From Micromonospora ferruginea (GTDB lineage: Bacteria; Actinomycetota; Actinomycetes; Mycobacteriales; Micromonosporaceae): 64,000 nucleotides of DNA. The stretch is from assembly GCF_013694245.2 (NCBI RefSeq), contig NZ_CP059322.2, positions 182,001-246,000 of the forward strand, given 5' to 3'. Shown one piece after another: positions 36,663 to 48,254 of the stretch. Under the pieces are notes generated by a model. That model was not told the origin of the DNA, did no database searches, and was given only the letters and a program-made list of their open reading frames with translations. Each line of letters begins with the position of its first letter. The stretch's first letter is position 1. The position numbers were made by a program, and so were the translations under genes.

Positions 36663-37034
36663 TCAGGCGGGGGTGGGGACCTTGTCCAGGAAACCGTGCG
36701 CGGCGCGCACCCGGCCGTCGGGGGCGCGGACGACCACGTCGAAGCCGACCGCGACCGATTCGCCGCCGGTGGCGGGGACCAGTTCCCAGCCGAAGCGGAC
36801 CACGTCGTGGTGGCCGTCGACCGGACCGTGCGGGCGCAGCACGTGGCCGGGGAAGGCCTGCTGGACCCCGGCCACGGCCGCCGCGATCTGCTCGTGGCCG
36901 TGCACGTCGGCCAGCGGGTCGACGTAGCTGGCGTCGGGGGTGAAGAGGGCGGCGACCCCGGCGGCGCGGGCGTCGGCGTCGGTCTCGTTCCAGACCGCGA
37001 GGTAGCGGTCGACCAGCTCGGTGTACGCGTTCAT
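36663..37034 (-). CDS. Nuclear transport factor 2 / SnoaL-like family protein
   Basis: A 123-residue single-domain protein of the NTF2-like cone fold: YTELVDRYLAVWNETDADAR at the start, LFTPDASYVDPLADVHGHEQI in the middle and VVVRAPDGRVRAAHGFLD near the end. Such proteins are small isomerases, hydrolases or binding proteins and the function cannot be deduced. It is divergent from the frameshifted MmyB-like regulator, a pairing often seen when an XRE/MmyB regulator controls a neighbouring enzyme gene. The ATG at 37034 is the natural start. Confidence 0.85.
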   Translation of the reverse strand: MNAYTELVDRYLAVWNETDADARAAGVAALFTPDASYVDPLADVHGHEQIAAAVAGVQQAFPGHVLRPHGPVDGHHDVVRFGWELVPATGGESVAVGFDVVVRAPDGRVRAAHGFLDKVPTPA

Positions 37035-37205
37035 GGGATGGTCCCTTCGTCGGTCGGTGACGCCGGGAACTCTGCCGCCGGCCGGGCCGGCGTGTCGATT
37101 ACCTCGCGGGTAGGGCCCGCCGGCATGACCTCCGGGGTAATCGACGCGGCGCGTGACGTCCGGCAGGGTGGTGCCGAACCGCCCATTCCCGCAGACGGGG
37201 GACCG

Positions 37206-38029
37206 ATGTCCACGTACCGCACCCCGCGCCCGCCCGCCCCGGCCGGCGCCCCTCCGCCGGCGAGTCGCTGCGCCGGTGGCGGGAGCTGCGCCGGCTCAGC
37301 CAACTCGAGCTGTCCATCCGGGCGGAGGTGTCGACCCGGCACCTGAGCTTCGTCGAGACCGGGCGCTCCCGGCCCAGCCGGGAGATGGTGCTGCGGCTGG
37401 CCGATCCGCTCGACCTGCCGCTGCGGGAACGCAACCGGCTGCTGCTGGCCGCCGGCTACGCCCCGGCGTACCCGGAGACCGCGCTGGCCGCGCCCCGGAT
37501 GGCCGCGGTCCGCGCGGCGGTCCGGCAGGTGCTGGGCGGCCACGAGCCCTACCCGGCGGCGGTGGTGGACCGGGGGTGGCACCTGGTGGACGCCAACGAC
37601 AGCCTGGCGGTGCTCACCGAGCGGGTGGCGCCCGAGCTGCTGGCCGGCCGGGTGAACGTGCTGCGGGCCAGCCTGCACCCGGACGGGCTGGCCCCGCACA
37701 TCGTCAACCTCGGCGAGTGGCGCGGGCACCTGCTCAACCGGTTGGCCCGGCAGGTGGAGCTGACCGGGGACGCGGAGCTGGCCGCGCTGGAGGAGGAGCT
37801 GCGCGGCTATCCGGGTGGCGGGCCGGACCGGTCCGTGGACCAGCCCGGCCCGGACGAGCTGGTGGTGCCGCTGCGGGTGCGGCACGACGGCGGGGAGCTG
37901 TGCTTCCTCAGCACGGTCGCGACCTTCGGTACGCCGCTCGACGTCACGCTGGCCGAGCTGTCCATCGAGTCGTTCTATCCGGCCGACGAGCGCACGGCCG
38001 CCGTACTCCGGGAACGCGCCCGGAACTGA
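37206..38029 (+). pseudogene. MmyB-like XRE transcriptional regulator, apparent one-base frameshift near the start
   Basis: From 37328 a clean frame encodes STRHLSFVETGRSRPSREMV and the complete MmyB-type ligand-binding domain (about 200 residues, including DRGWHLVDANDSLAVLT and ATFGTPLDVTLAELSIESFY). The first half of the helix-turn-helix is in the same frame upstream (ESLRRWRELRRLSQLELSIR from about 37262), but that frame has no start codon before a stop at 37154. A well-placed ATG at 37206, behind ACGGGGGACC, opens another frame (MSTYRTPRPPAPAGAP). One extra C in the four-C run 37249-37252 would join both into APSAGESLRRWREL. Either the run was miscounted in sequencing or the gene is broken. 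The target is probably the divergent SnoaL-like gene. Confidence 0.8.
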
Positions 38030-38033
38030 CCGG

Positions 38034-39866
38034 TCACACCGCGGCCTCCACCCGCTCGGGGGCGACCCGCGAGGGCCCGTCCGGCCAGGGGATCTCGGGG
38101 GCGGGGTGGAACGTGATCCCGGCGGCGGTCCAGCGCGGGCCGTGGCCGGCGAGCCGTTCGGCGAACCCGGCCCAGTCGTGCGTCGAGCGGGGCGACCATC
38201 CCAGCTCGGCGACGGCGGGCAGGCGCGGGAACATCATGAATTCGATCTCGGCGCGGGTGGTGACCGACTCGGTCCACAGCGGCGCCTCCACCCCCAGCAC
38301 GGCCTCCGCCGGCACACCGTGGACGTGCGCGCCCGGGTCCCACTCGTACGCCCGGCGCACGTCGACGAGCCCGGCCCAGTCGTGCCCGATCGGGGTGTCC
38401 GGGGCGTACTTCATGTCCAGGTAGGCGTGGTTGCCGGGGGAGAGGACGAGCCGGGCGCCCCGGCGGACCGCGTCGGCCGTCCCGGGGTCGTCGCCGTTGG
38501 TGCCCCACCACTGCACGACGCGTCCGTCGACGTGCCCGGCGGGGGCGATCTGGTGCCAGCCGACCACCGTCTTGCCGGTGGCCGCGACCAGCGCCTGGGC
38601 CCGCTCGACGAAGGCGCGGTAGCTCGCCGCCGGCACCTTGAACGCCTCGTCGCCGCCGAGGTGCAGCCACGGTCCGGGGGTCAGCGCGGCCACCTCGCCG
38701 ACCACGTCGGCGACGAAGGCGTACGTCCGCTCGTCGTCCGGGTCGAGGTAGCTGAACCCGACGTCGGTGCCGGTGTACGGCGGCGGCGCGGTCTTGCCGG
38801 GTGCCAGCTCGGGGTAGGCGACGAGCGCCGCGTTGGTGTGCCCGGGGAGGTCGATCTCGGGCACCACGGTGACGTGCCGGCGGGCGGCGTACGCGACGAT
38901 CCGCCGGTAGTCGTCACGGGTGTACCAGCCGCCGGGCGCGCCGCCCACCGCGGTGTCGCCGCCGACCTCGGTGAGCCGGGGTCGCGATTCGACGGCGATC
39001 CGCCAGCCCTGGTCGTCGGTGAGGTGCAGGTGCAGGTGGTTGAGCTTGTAGCGGGCCAGGTGGTCGACCACGCGCAGCACGTCGTCCACGCCGAAGAAGT
39101 GCCGGGCGACGTCGAGCATCGCGCCCCGGTAGGCGAAGCGCGGCCGGTCGACGATCGTGCCACCGGGCAGCACCCAGCGCTCCGCGACCGGGGTGGCGCT
39201 CTCGATCGCCGCCGGCAGGAGCTGGCGCAGCGTCTGCGTGCCGTGGAACAGCCCGGCCGGGGTGACGGCGGTGATCCGGACGCCGGTGGCGGTGACGTCG
39301 AGCCGGTAGCCCTCGTCCCCGAGCGCCACGTCGTCGCCGTCCGCGTCGGCCCGGGCCGTGCCGGCGGAGGCCGCGCGGTCGGCCGGCGGGCGCGGGGCCG
39401 GTGCGCCCGGGGCGAGCGGGCTCCCCGACAGCGCGGGCGCGGTGGCGTCGGTCGCCGCGACGGTGAGCGTCAGTGGGCCGTCCGGCCCCGGGCCGGCCGC
39501 GTCGGTCACCGGGAGCGGGAGGCCGGTGGCCGGGCGCAGCCAGCCGGCGAGCTGCTCGGCCACGTCGAGGCCGGCGGCGTCGACCCGGATCGCCGCGTCC
39601 GGCGGCAGCGTGAAGTCACCGGCCGGGTCGGGGAGCACCCGCTCGGGTGCCGGCACCACGTCGCCGAGGTGGACCGGCGCGGGCGGGGCGAGCTGGCCGG
39701 CGGCGTGGTCGGCGGCGACGCGGGCCAGCTCGCCGGCGGCGGCCGGCGTGGCGGGCAGCCCGGCGACCGGCGACGGGTCGGGCGCGTCGCCGGCGGGCGA
39801 CGGGAGGGTGGGGTGGGTCTCGGTCGGCTGCGGCCCGGTCTCGGGTGCTGCGGGGTTGGTCGACAC
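38034..39866 (-). CDS. Beta-N-acetylhexosaminidase, glycoside hydrolase family 20
   Basis: A 610-residue enzyme that removes terminal N-acetylglucosamine from chitin fragments or glycans by substrate-assisted catalysis. A GH20b-type N-terminal domain (about residues 60-235) precedes the catalytic barrel, which contains FAYRGAMLDVARHFFGVDDV, HLHLTDDQGWRIAVE and the catalytic pair Asp 406-Glu 407 in HLGGDEAF. VVGWHQIAPAG and VLGVEAPLWTESV follow. No signal peptide is visible (the start is Pro/Thr-rich), so it is probably cytoplasmic. A LacI-type operator candidate lies about 110 bases before the GTG start. Confidence 0.93.
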   Translation of the reverse strand: MSTNPAAPETGPQPTETHPTLPSPAGDAPDPSPVAGLPATPAAAGELARVAADHAAGQLAPPAPVHLGDVVPAPERVLPDPAGDFTLPPDAAIRVDAAGLDVAEQLAGWLRPATGLPLPVTDAAGPGPDGPLTLTVAATDATAPALSGSPLAPGAPAPRPPADRAASAGTARADADGDDVALGDEGYRLDVTATGVRITAVTPAGLFHGTQTLRQLLPAAIESATPVAERWVLPGGTIVDRPRFAYRGAMLDVARHFFGVDDVLRVVDHLARYKLNHLHLHLTDDQGWRIAVESRPRLTEVGGDTAVGGAPGGWYTRDDYRRIVAYAARRHVTVVPEIDLPGHTNAALVAYPELAPGKTAPPPYTGTDVGFSYLDPDDERTYAFVADVVGEVAALTPGPWLHLGGDEAFKVPAASYRAFVERAQALVAATGKTVVGWHQIAPAGHVDGRVVQWWGTNGDDPGTADAVRRGARLVLSPGNHAYLDMKYAPDTPIGHDWAGLVDVRRAYEWDPGAHVHGVPAEAVLGVEAPLWTESVTTRAEIEFMMFPRLPAVAELGWSPRSTHDWAGFAERLAGHGPRWTAAGITFHPAPEIPWPDGPSRVAPERVEAAV

Positions 39867-40178
39867 GGCGACGGCTCCGAGGGGTGTATTCGTGCGGGAT
39901 ATGGCAAAGGTCAGGTTCGGCGATATCCGGTGCCGTCAAGAGTACGAGGGGAAGCGGAATTGCGTGATCCTGCGCATGGAAGCGTTCCCAAAGACCCGTA
40001 CGAACGCGGGCAGTGGTGACTGTTGTGCCGATTGTCACCGAACGGTCCCAGGCCTCGCGAAGTTCGCTTAACCTTCGCCCACCGATCGATGACGAGCCCG
40101 GGATTACCGGTGGTCGCTCCCGGGGTATGTCCGAACTGAACCTTCGTTAAGTGTCAATGGCGCGCGTGGGAGGCTCTG
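39867..40178. other. Intergenic region of 312 bases between divergent GH20 and ppdK genes
   Basis: No gene is supported. It contains the operator-like TGGAAGCGTTCCCA (39977-39990), and CTTAAC (40067-40072) with GTTAAG (40146-40151) as a widely spaced inverted pair on the ppdK side. Both promoters must lie here. The region is visibly less GC-rich than its neighbours. Confidence 0.7.
39977..39990. promoter_or_regulatory. Candidate LacI-family operator upstream of the hexosaminidase gene
   Basis: TGGAAGCGTTCCCA pairs at five of seven positions around a central CG, as in actinobacterial LacI-type sites for sugar genes. It is 111 bases upstream of the GH20 start. The gene for a matching regulator is not in the window. 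Confidence 0.45.
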
Positions 40179-42890
<2,712 letters not shown>

Positions 42891-42900
42891 GCCTGTCGGT

Positions 42901-42932
42901 GCGGGGCCGCCGGTGACCGCCGGCGGCCCCGC
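42901..42932 (+). terminator. Hairpin after ppdK, 13-bp perfect stem
   Basis: GCGGGGCCGCCGG (42901-42913) pairs with CCGGCGGCCCCGC (42920-42932) around TGACCG, starting 11 bases after the ppdK stop. There is no T tract, as is usual for very GC-rich actinobacterial terminators. Confidence 0.65.
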
Positions 42933-43003
42933 CCGGCGCGCCTTTCCGGCCTCCCGGGCGTAACCTGAGCTTCCGCCACGTGTTGATCAGGAGGGGTGGC
43001 CGC

Positions 43004-43351
43004 ATGACCGCCGTCTGGGAGAACCTGACCATCGACGCCCGGGACCCGTCCCGGCTCGCCCGCTGGTGGGCCGAGGCGCTCGGCTATCAGGTGATCACCG
43101 ACAAGCCGGACGAGGTGGAGATCCGGCGCACCCCCGAGACGCTCCCCGGCCTGGTCTTCGTCCCGGTCTCCGGGCCGAAGCAGGGCAAGAACCGGCTGCA
43201 CGTGGACCTGCGCCCGACCGACCTGGAGGCCGAGGTGGAACGGCTCGTCGACATGGGCGCGCGGCACGTCGACATCGGGCAGGGAGACGTGGAGTGGACC
43301 GTGCTGGCCGACCCGGAGGGCAACGAGTTCTGCGTGCTGCATGCACGCTGA
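43004..43351 (+). CDS. VOC (glyoxalase-like) family protein
   Basis: A 115-residue protein of two beta-alpha-beta-beta-beta modules. The opening [26 protein letters not shown] (strand, helix, strand) and the end [18 protein letters not shown] are typical of the actinobacterial glyoxalase-like group. Two or three possible metal ligands (His in RLHVDLR, Glu in GNEFCVL) are present. No substrate can be named. AGGAGGGG lies about seven bases before ATG 43004. Its last four codons overlap the dgt start, so dgt translation may be coupled to it. Confidence 0.87.
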   Translation: MTAVWENLTIDARDPSRLARWWAEALGYQVITDKPDEVEIRRTPETLPGLVFVPVSGPKQGKNRLHVDLRPTDLEAEVERLVDMGARHVDIGQGDVEWTVLADPEGNEFCVLHAR

Positions 43352-44573
43352 CGACGCGGCGCGGCTGGTCGCCGAGGCGCCCAAGGACACCGGGTACGGG
43401 CGGTCCCCGTTCGAGCGCGACCGCGCCCGGGTGCTGCACTCGGCGGCGTTCCGCCGGCTCGCCGCGAAGACCCAGGTGCACGTCGCCGGCACCGACGACT
43501 TCCTGCGTACCCGGCTGACCCACTCGCTGGAGGTGGCGCAGATCGCCCGCGAGATGGGCGCGCGCCTCGGCTGCGACCCGGACGTGGTGGACACCGCCGG
43601 GCTCGCCCACGACCTGGGTCACCCGCCGTTCGGGCACAACGGTGAGTACGCCCTGGACGAGCTGGCCGCCGCGGCCGGCGGCTTCGAGGGCAACGCGCAG
43701 ACGCTGCGCGTGCTCACCCGGCTGGAGGCGAAGGTGCTCACCCCGGACGGGCGGTCCGCCGGGCTGAACCTGACCCGGGCCGCGCTCGACGCGGTCGGCA
43801 AATATCCCTGGGAGCGCCGCTCCGGCGAGCGCAAGTTCGGCGTGTACGCCGACGACCGCCCGGTCTTCGACTGGCTGCGCGCCGGCGCCCCACCCGGCGA
43901 CCGGCGCTGCCTGGAGGCCCAGGTGATGGACTGGGCCGACGACGTGGCGTACTCGGTGCACGACGTCGAGGACGGCATCCACGGCGGGCACGTCGACCTG
44001 CGCCCGCTGCTCGCCGACGGGGACGAGCGGCGGGCGCTCTGCGCCGACGTGGCGTCCGCCTACTCCGGGGAGGCGCCGGAGGACCTGGCGGAGGTGCTGG
44101 ACGAGCTGCTCGCCGATCCGGTGCTCGCCCCGCTCGCCGCGTACGACGGCAGCCACCGCGCGCTCGCCGCGCTGAAGGCCACCACGAGCGTGCTCACCGG
44201 CCGGTTCGTCTCGACCGTGGTCGCCGCCACCCAGGCGCGTCACGGCGCCGGCCCGCACCGCCGGTACGCCGCCGACCTGGTGGTGCCGCGCCGGATCCGG
44301 GCGCAGTGCGCGCTGCTCAAGGGCATCGCCCTGCGGTACGTGATGCGCCGCCCGGGTGCGAGTGGCCGCTACGACCGGCAGCGGGAGGTCCTCGCCGAGC
44401 TGGTCGGCGCGCTGCTCGACCGCGCCCCGGACGCGCTCGACGAGGTCTTCGCGCCGCTCTGGCGGGACGCGCCGGACGACGCCGCCCGGCTGCGCGTGGT
44501 GGTCGACCAGGTGGCCTCGCTCACCGACCCGGCCGCGCTGGCCTGGCACGCCCGGCTGGTGTCGGCCCGCTGA
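43341..44573 (+). CDS. dgt: Deoxyguanosinetriphosphate triphosphohydrolase-like protein
   Basis: A 410-residue HD-domain dNTP triphosphohydrolase that releases triphosphate from dNTPs and helps set nucleotide pools. The family motifs are [37 protein letters not shown] with a metal His, and [19 protein letters not shown] with the His-Asp pair. [17 protein letters not shown] supplies the last metal Asp. The ATG at 43341 overlaps the VOC gene by 11 bases. dgt lies about 5 kb before dnaG here, whereas in M. tuberculosis they adjoin (Rv2344c-Rv2343c), so five genes have been inserted. Confidence 0.94.
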   Translation: MHADDAARLVAEAPKDTGYGRSPFERDRARVLHSAAFRRLAAKTQVHVAGTDDFLRTRLTHSLEVAQIAREMGARLGCDPDVVDTAGLAHDLGHPPFGHNGEYALDELAAAAGGFEGNAQTLRVLTRLEAKVLTPDGRSAGLNLTRAALDAVGKYPWERRSGERKFGVYADDRPVFDWLRAGAPPGDRRCLEAQVMDWADDVAYSVHDVEDGIHGGHVDLRPLLADGDERRALCADVASAYSGEAPEDLAEVLDELLADPVLAPLAAYDGSHRALAALKATTSVLTGRFVSTVVAATQARHGAGPHRRYAADLVVPRRIRAQCALLKGIALRYVMRRPGASGRYDRQREVLAELVGALLDRAPDALDEVFAPLWRDAPDDAARLRVVVDQVASLTDPAALAWHARLVSAR

Positions 44574-44593
44574 CCGCCCGGCCGACCCGGCCG

Positions 44594-44612
44594 GCAAGTG
44601 AGGGTAGCCTAA
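44594..44612 (+). promoter_or_regulatory. Iron box (DtxR/IdeR/DmdR type) overlapping a leaderless promoter
   Basis: On the minus strand the 19 bases read TTAGGCTACCCTCACTTGC, close to the actinobacterial iron-box pattern TTAGGTTAGGCTCACCTAA recalled from memory (about 13 of 19). On the plus strand it contains TAGCCT, a -10 match ending seven bases before the ATG at 44618. A bound iron-loaded repressor would cover the promoter. Confidence 0.72.
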
Positions 44613-44617
44613 GCCGC

Positions 44618-45454
44618 ATGACGGATCGCCCGAAGACGCTCACCGCCGCCACGGTCGTGCGGACCACCCGGCCCACCCCGCACCTGATCCGGCTCGTGCT
44701 GGGCGGCGCCGAGCTGACCGGCCTGCCGGTGGGCGCCTACACCGACCACTACGTGAAGTTCGTCTTCCCGCCGGCCGGGGTGACCTATCCGCACCCGACC
44801 GACCTGGCCACCGTCAAGCGGGAGTTCCCCGCCGAGCAGTGGCCCCGGCTGCGGGCCTACACGGTGCGGGCCTGGGACGCGGCGGCCGGCGAGCTGACCG
44901 TCGACGTGGTGCACCACGGCGAGGAAGGGCTGGCCGGCCCGTGGGCGGCGGCGCTGCGCCCCGGTGACCGGGTGCTGTTCACCGGCCCCGGTGGCGCGTA
45001 CGCACCGGACCCGACCGCCGACTGGCACCTGCTGGCCGGCGACGAGAGCGCGCTGCCGGCGATCGCCGCCGCCCTGGAACGGCTGCCGGCCGGCGCGCCG
45101 GCCCGGGTCTACGTCGAGGTGGCGGGTCCCGCCGACGAGTTGCCGCTGGCCAGTGCCGGCGCGGTCGAGCTGCGGTGGCTGCACCGGGCCGGGCGTCCGG
45201 CCGGCGCCGCGCTGGTCGAGGCGGTCCGGGCGGCGGAGTTCCCGCCCGGCCGGGTGCACGCGTTCGTGCACGGTGAGGCCGGCGCGGTGAAGGAGCTGCG
45301 CCGCCTGCTCCGGGTCGAGCGGGGCGTGCCCCGGGACGACCTGTCCATCTCCGGCTACTGGCGGCGCGGCCTGGACGACGAGGGCTGGCGCGCCACCAAG
45401 CGGACCTGGAACGCCGAGGTCGAGGCCGAGGAGTCCGCCCGCGTCGCGACCTGA
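44618..45454 (+). CDS. Siderophore-interacting protein (ferric-siderophore reductase family)
   Basis: A 278-residue flavin-dependent reductase that releases iron from imported ferric siderophores in the cytoplasm. The FAD-binding part contains YVKFVFPPAGV and RLRAYTVRAWD (the RxYTxR flavin motif), and VVHHGEEGLAGPWAAAL is typical. The NAD(P)H-binding region is LLAGDESALPAIAAALERL, and the C-terminal signature is SISGYWRRGLDDEGWRATKR. An iron box lies directly upstream, so iron starvation should induce it. No siderophore synthesis or uptake genes are in the window. Confidence 0.93.
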   Translation: MTDRPKTLTAATVVRTTRPTPHLIRLVLGGAELTGLPVGAYTDHYVKFVFPPAGVTYPHPTDLATVKREFPAEQWPRLRAYTVRAWDAAAGELTVDVVHHGEEGLAGPWAAALRPGDRVLFTGPGGAYAPDPTADWHLLAGDESALPAIAAALERLPAGAPARVYVEVAGPADELPLASAGAVELRWLHRAGRPAGAALVEAVRAAEFPPGRVHAFVHGEAGAVKELRRLLRVERGVPRDDLSISGYWRRGLDDEGWRATKRTWNAEVEAEESARVAT

Positions 45455-45469
45455 CCCGGTCGCCTTTCG

Positions 45470-45542
45470 CCGATCTTGGACTTGTGGCACCTCTGATACC
45501 GGCGTGAAACCGGCATCCTGGGCGCCACAACTCCAAGATCGG
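45470..45542. repeat. Inverted repeat element with GATCTTGGA arms
   Basis: Arms CCGATCTTGGACTTGTGGC (45470-45488) and the complement of CCGATCTTGGAGTTGTGGC (45524-45542) differ at one of 19 positions. The 35-base centre holds ACCGGCGTGAAACCGGC. It fills most of the gap between the siderophore-interacting protein and BCCT genes. It is unrelated to families A and B. Only one copy occurs here, but I recall similar GATCTTGGAGTTGTGG sequences from Micromonospora intergenic regions. Confidence 0.82.
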
Positions 45543-45600
45543 TGGGACCGGGTGAGGCGTTTCGTCCCGCGCCGGCCGAGGGCCCGCTCAGGATGGGGCC

Positions 45601-47235
45601 ATGGCGGAACAGGTGCGGGATCGGCCCGCGACGCAGCCGGCCGACCGGGTGGTGCTCGGGCTCGGCGTGGCCGGGGTGCTGGCCGTGGTGGCGTGGGGCG
45701 TGCTGGCCGGTGGGTCGCTGGCCTCGTTCGGCGCCGCCGGGCTGCACTGGGTGACCACCACGTTCGGCTGGTTCTTCGTGGTCGCGGCCGACGCGTTCCT
45801 GGTGCTGGCGGTGGTGCTCGCCGCGTCCCGGTTCGGCCGGATCCGGCTCGGCGCCGACGACGACGAGCCGGAGTTCAGCACGCTCGCCTGGGTGTCGATG
45901 ATGTTCAGCACCGGCATGGGCATCGGCCTGGTCTTCTACGCCGTCGCCGAGCCGATCCAGCACTACGCGTCCCCGCCGCCCGCCGCCGGGGTCGAGCCGC
46001 AGACCGGCGCCGCCGCGGCGACCGCCATGCAGTACACGCTGTTCCACTGGACGCTGCACCCGTGGGGCATCTACGCGATCGCCGCGCTGGCGCTGGCGTA
46101 CTCGACGTTCCGCAAGGGGCGGGGCAACCGCATCTCGGCCGCGTTCGTGCCGCTGCTCGGCGACCGGGCGTACGGCGCCGCCGGGCAGGCCATCGACCTG
46201 CTGGCCGTCTTCGCGACCGTGTTCGGCTCGGCGACCAGCCTCGGGCTCGGCGCGTTGCAGATCGCCGCCGGACTGGACAACGCCACCGGGCTGGCGGACA
46301 GCACCGGGGTGGAGCTGGTGGTGATCGCCGCGCTCACCGCCGCGTTCGTGGTCTCCGCGTTCACCGGGCTGCACAAGGGGATCAAGTGGTTGTCCACCAC
46401 CAACGTGGTGCTGGCGGTCGGCCTGATGGTCTTCGTCTTCGTGGCCGGGCCGACCATCTACACGCTGGAGGTGCTGCCCGCCTCGGTCGGTGACTACCTG
46501 AGTCACCTGGTGGTGATGTCCACCCGCACCGGTGCGTTCACCGACCCGGCCTGGCTGGGCTCGTGGACCATCTTCTACTGGGCGTGGTGGATCTCCTGGG
46601 CGCCGTTCGTGGGCATCTTCATCGCCCGGATCTCCCGGGGTCGCACGGTCCGCGAGTTCGTCACCGGTGTCTTGCTCGTGCCCAGCGGCGCCAGCGTCGT
46701 CTGGTTCGCGATCATGGGTGGCACCGCCCTGCGGGTGCAGCGCACCGGTGCCCGTGACCTGGTCGCCGACGTCGGGGCGAGTGCCGAGAACGCGCTCTTC
46801 GGGCTGCTGCACGCGCTGCCGCTGGCCACGGTCACCACCGTGCTGGCGGCGGTGCTGGTGGCGCTCTTCTTCGTCACCGGCGCCGACTCCGCCGCGCTGG
46901 TGCTCGGCTCGTTGAGTTCGCGGGGCGCGCTGCGACCGCACCGGGGCGTGGTGGTGCTCTGGGGCGTACTCATCGGCGCGGTGGCCGCCGCGTTGCTGCT
47001 CGCCGGCGGGCTGGCCGCGTTGCAGCAGGCGACGATCCTGGTCGCGCTGCCGTTCGTGGTGGTGATGCTGGCACTGGCGGTGGCCATGGTCCGGGAGATG
47101 GCCGCCGACCCGGTCCTGCGCGCGGGGACCCGGCCGCGCCGGTCCGGCCTGGCCGCGGCGGTGCGGGCGGCCCGGTCGTACGAGGAGGAGGAGCCGCCAC
47201 CGGTCACCCGCTGGCTGCACCGTCCACGTCGCTGA
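45601..47235 (+). CDS. BCCT family transporter (betaine/choline/carnitine type)
   Basis: A 544-residue membrane protein with about twelve hydrophobic segments. The BCCT signature is plain: WTIFYWAWWISWAPFVGIFI followed by ARISRGRTVREFV. The early segment STGMGIGLVFYAVAEPIQHY is also conserved, and the substrate box includes MQYTLFHWTLHPWGIYAIAA. It imports a quaternary ammonium compound with a cation gradient and often serves osmotic protection; which solute is unknown. The short C-terminal tail (about 45 residues) ends in basic residues, as in osmosensing members, but is shorter than in BetP. ATG 45601 lies 58 bases after a palindromic element. Confidence 0.93.
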   Translation: MAEQVRDRPATQPADRVVLGLGVAGVLAVVAWGVLAGGSLASFGAAGLHWVTTTFGWFFVVAADAFLVLAVVLAASRFGRIRLGADDDEPEFSTLAWVSMMFSTGMGIGLVFYAVAEPIQHYASPPPAAGVEPQTGAAAATAMQYTLFHWTLHPWGIYAIAALALAYSTFRKGRGNRISAAFVPLLGDRAYGAAGQAIDLLAVFATVFGSATSLGLGALQIAAGLDNATGLADSTGVELVVIAALTAAFVVSAFTGLHKGIKWLSTTNVVLAVGLMVFVFVAGPTIYTLEVLPASVGDYLSHLVVMSTRTGAFTDPAWLGSWTIFYWAWWISWAPFVGIFIARISRGRTVREFVTGVLLVPSGASVVWFAIMGGTALRVQRTGARDLVADVGASAENALFGLLHALPLATVTTVLAAVLVALFFVTGADSAALVLGSLSSRGALRPHRGVVVLWGVLIGAVAAALLLAGGLAALQQATILVALPFVVVMLALAVAMVREMAADPVLRAGTRPRRSGLAAAVRAARSYEEEEPPPVTRWLHRPRR

Positions 47236-47252
47236 GTGGGTGTACCGCAGAT

Positions 47253-47272
47253 TGTAGTATGAGTGCTACATT
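47253..47272 (+). promoter_or_regulatory. Operator-like inverted repeat overlapping the -10 of the ABC operon
   Basis: TGTAGTATGAGTGCTACA (47253-47270) has arms TGTAGTA and TGCTACA matching at six of seven positions. TACATT (47267-47272), a -10 match ending seven bases before ATG 47280, overlaps the right arm. A repressor bound here would block a leaderless promoter. The small HTH protein encoded as the third gene of the operon is an obvious candidate to bind it. Confidence 0.6.
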
Positions 47273-47279
47273 CCGGGGC

Positions 47280-48254
47280 ATGACTGCGACCGACTCCCTG
47301 GATGCCGTCGCGCCGACCGGGCCACCCGACGAGGAGCTGGTCCTCGACGTCCGTGACCTGCGCATGCGCTACGGCAGCGCCGACGTGCTGCACGGTGTCG
47401 ACCTCACCGCCCGGCGGGGCGAGGTGGTCGCGCTGCTCGGCCCGAACGGCGCCGGCAAGACCACCACCATCGAGATCCTGGAGGGCTTCCGGCTGCCCTC
47501 GGCCGGCACGGTCCGGGTGCTCGGCGTCGACCCGGCGCGCGGCGACGAGCGGTGGCGCGCCCGGCTCGGCGTCGTGCTCCAGTCCTGGCGCGACCACGGC
47601 AAGTGGCGGGTCGGCGAGCTGCTCAGCCACCTCGGCGACTTCTACGCGCCGTACGCGACCGACCGGATCCGGCGCCCCTGGCCGGTCGACGACCTGCTGG
47701 CCACCGTGGGGCTGACCGCGCACGCCGGCACCCGGGTGGCGCGGCTCTCCGGCGGGCAGCGCCGTCGGCTCGACGTGGCGGTCGGCATCGTGGGCCGGCC
47801 CGAGCTGCTCTTCCTGGACGAGCCGACGGTCGGCTTCGACCCGGCGGCCCGGCGTGAGTTCCACGAGCTGGTGCACCGCCTCACCGACACCGAGGAGACC
47901 ACCATCGTGCTGACCACGCACGACCTGGACGAGGCGGAGAAGCTGGCCGACCGCATCCTGATCCTGGCCGGCGGCCGGATCGTCGCCGAGGGCTCGCCGG
48001 ACCAGTTGGCCCGCCGCGTCGCCGGCGACGCCGAGGTCCGCTGGACCCGCGACGGTGATCGTTACGTGCACGCCACCGCCGACGCCACCGCCTTCCTGCG
48101 CGACCTGCTGCGCGAGCACGGCGACCGGGTACGGGAGCTGGAGGTGCGCCGGGCCAGCCTGGAGGACGCCTACCTGGCGCTGGTGCACGAGGAGGAGACC
48201 GGGATCCGCACCGGCCGGGCGGAGCGGGTGTGGCAGCGGGAGGCGACGCGATGA
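47280..48254 (+). CDS. ABC exporter ATP-binding protein
   Basis: A 324-residue ABC ATPase of the drug/antibiotic exporter type. Walker A is GPNGAGKTTT, the Q-loop is in LGVVLQSWRDHGKW (unusual after the Gln, but typical of this CcmA-like subgroup), the signature is RLSGGQRRRL, Walker B is LLFLDEPTVGFD, and the switch His is in LTTHDLDEAEKLA. The C-terminal 70 residues form the usual accessory domain. ATG 47280 is preferred over ATG 47259 because a leaderless -10 stands seven bases before it and the earlier ATG lies inside the operator. Confidence 0.92.
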   Translation: MTATDSLDAVAPTGPPDEELVLDVRDLRMRYGSADVLHGVDLTARRGEVVALLGPNGAGKTTTIEILEGFRLPSAGTVRVLGVDPARGDERWRARLGVVLQSWRDHGKWRVGELLSHLGDFYAPYATDRIRRPWPVDDLLATVGLTAHAGTRVARLSGGQRRRLDVAVGIVGRPELLFLDEPTVGFDPAARREFHELVHRLTDTEETTIVLTTHDLDEAEKLADRILILAGGRIVAEGSPDQLARRVAGDAEVRWTRDGDRYVHATADATAFLRDLLREHGDRVRELEVRRASLEDAYLALVHEEETGIRTGRAERVWQREATR

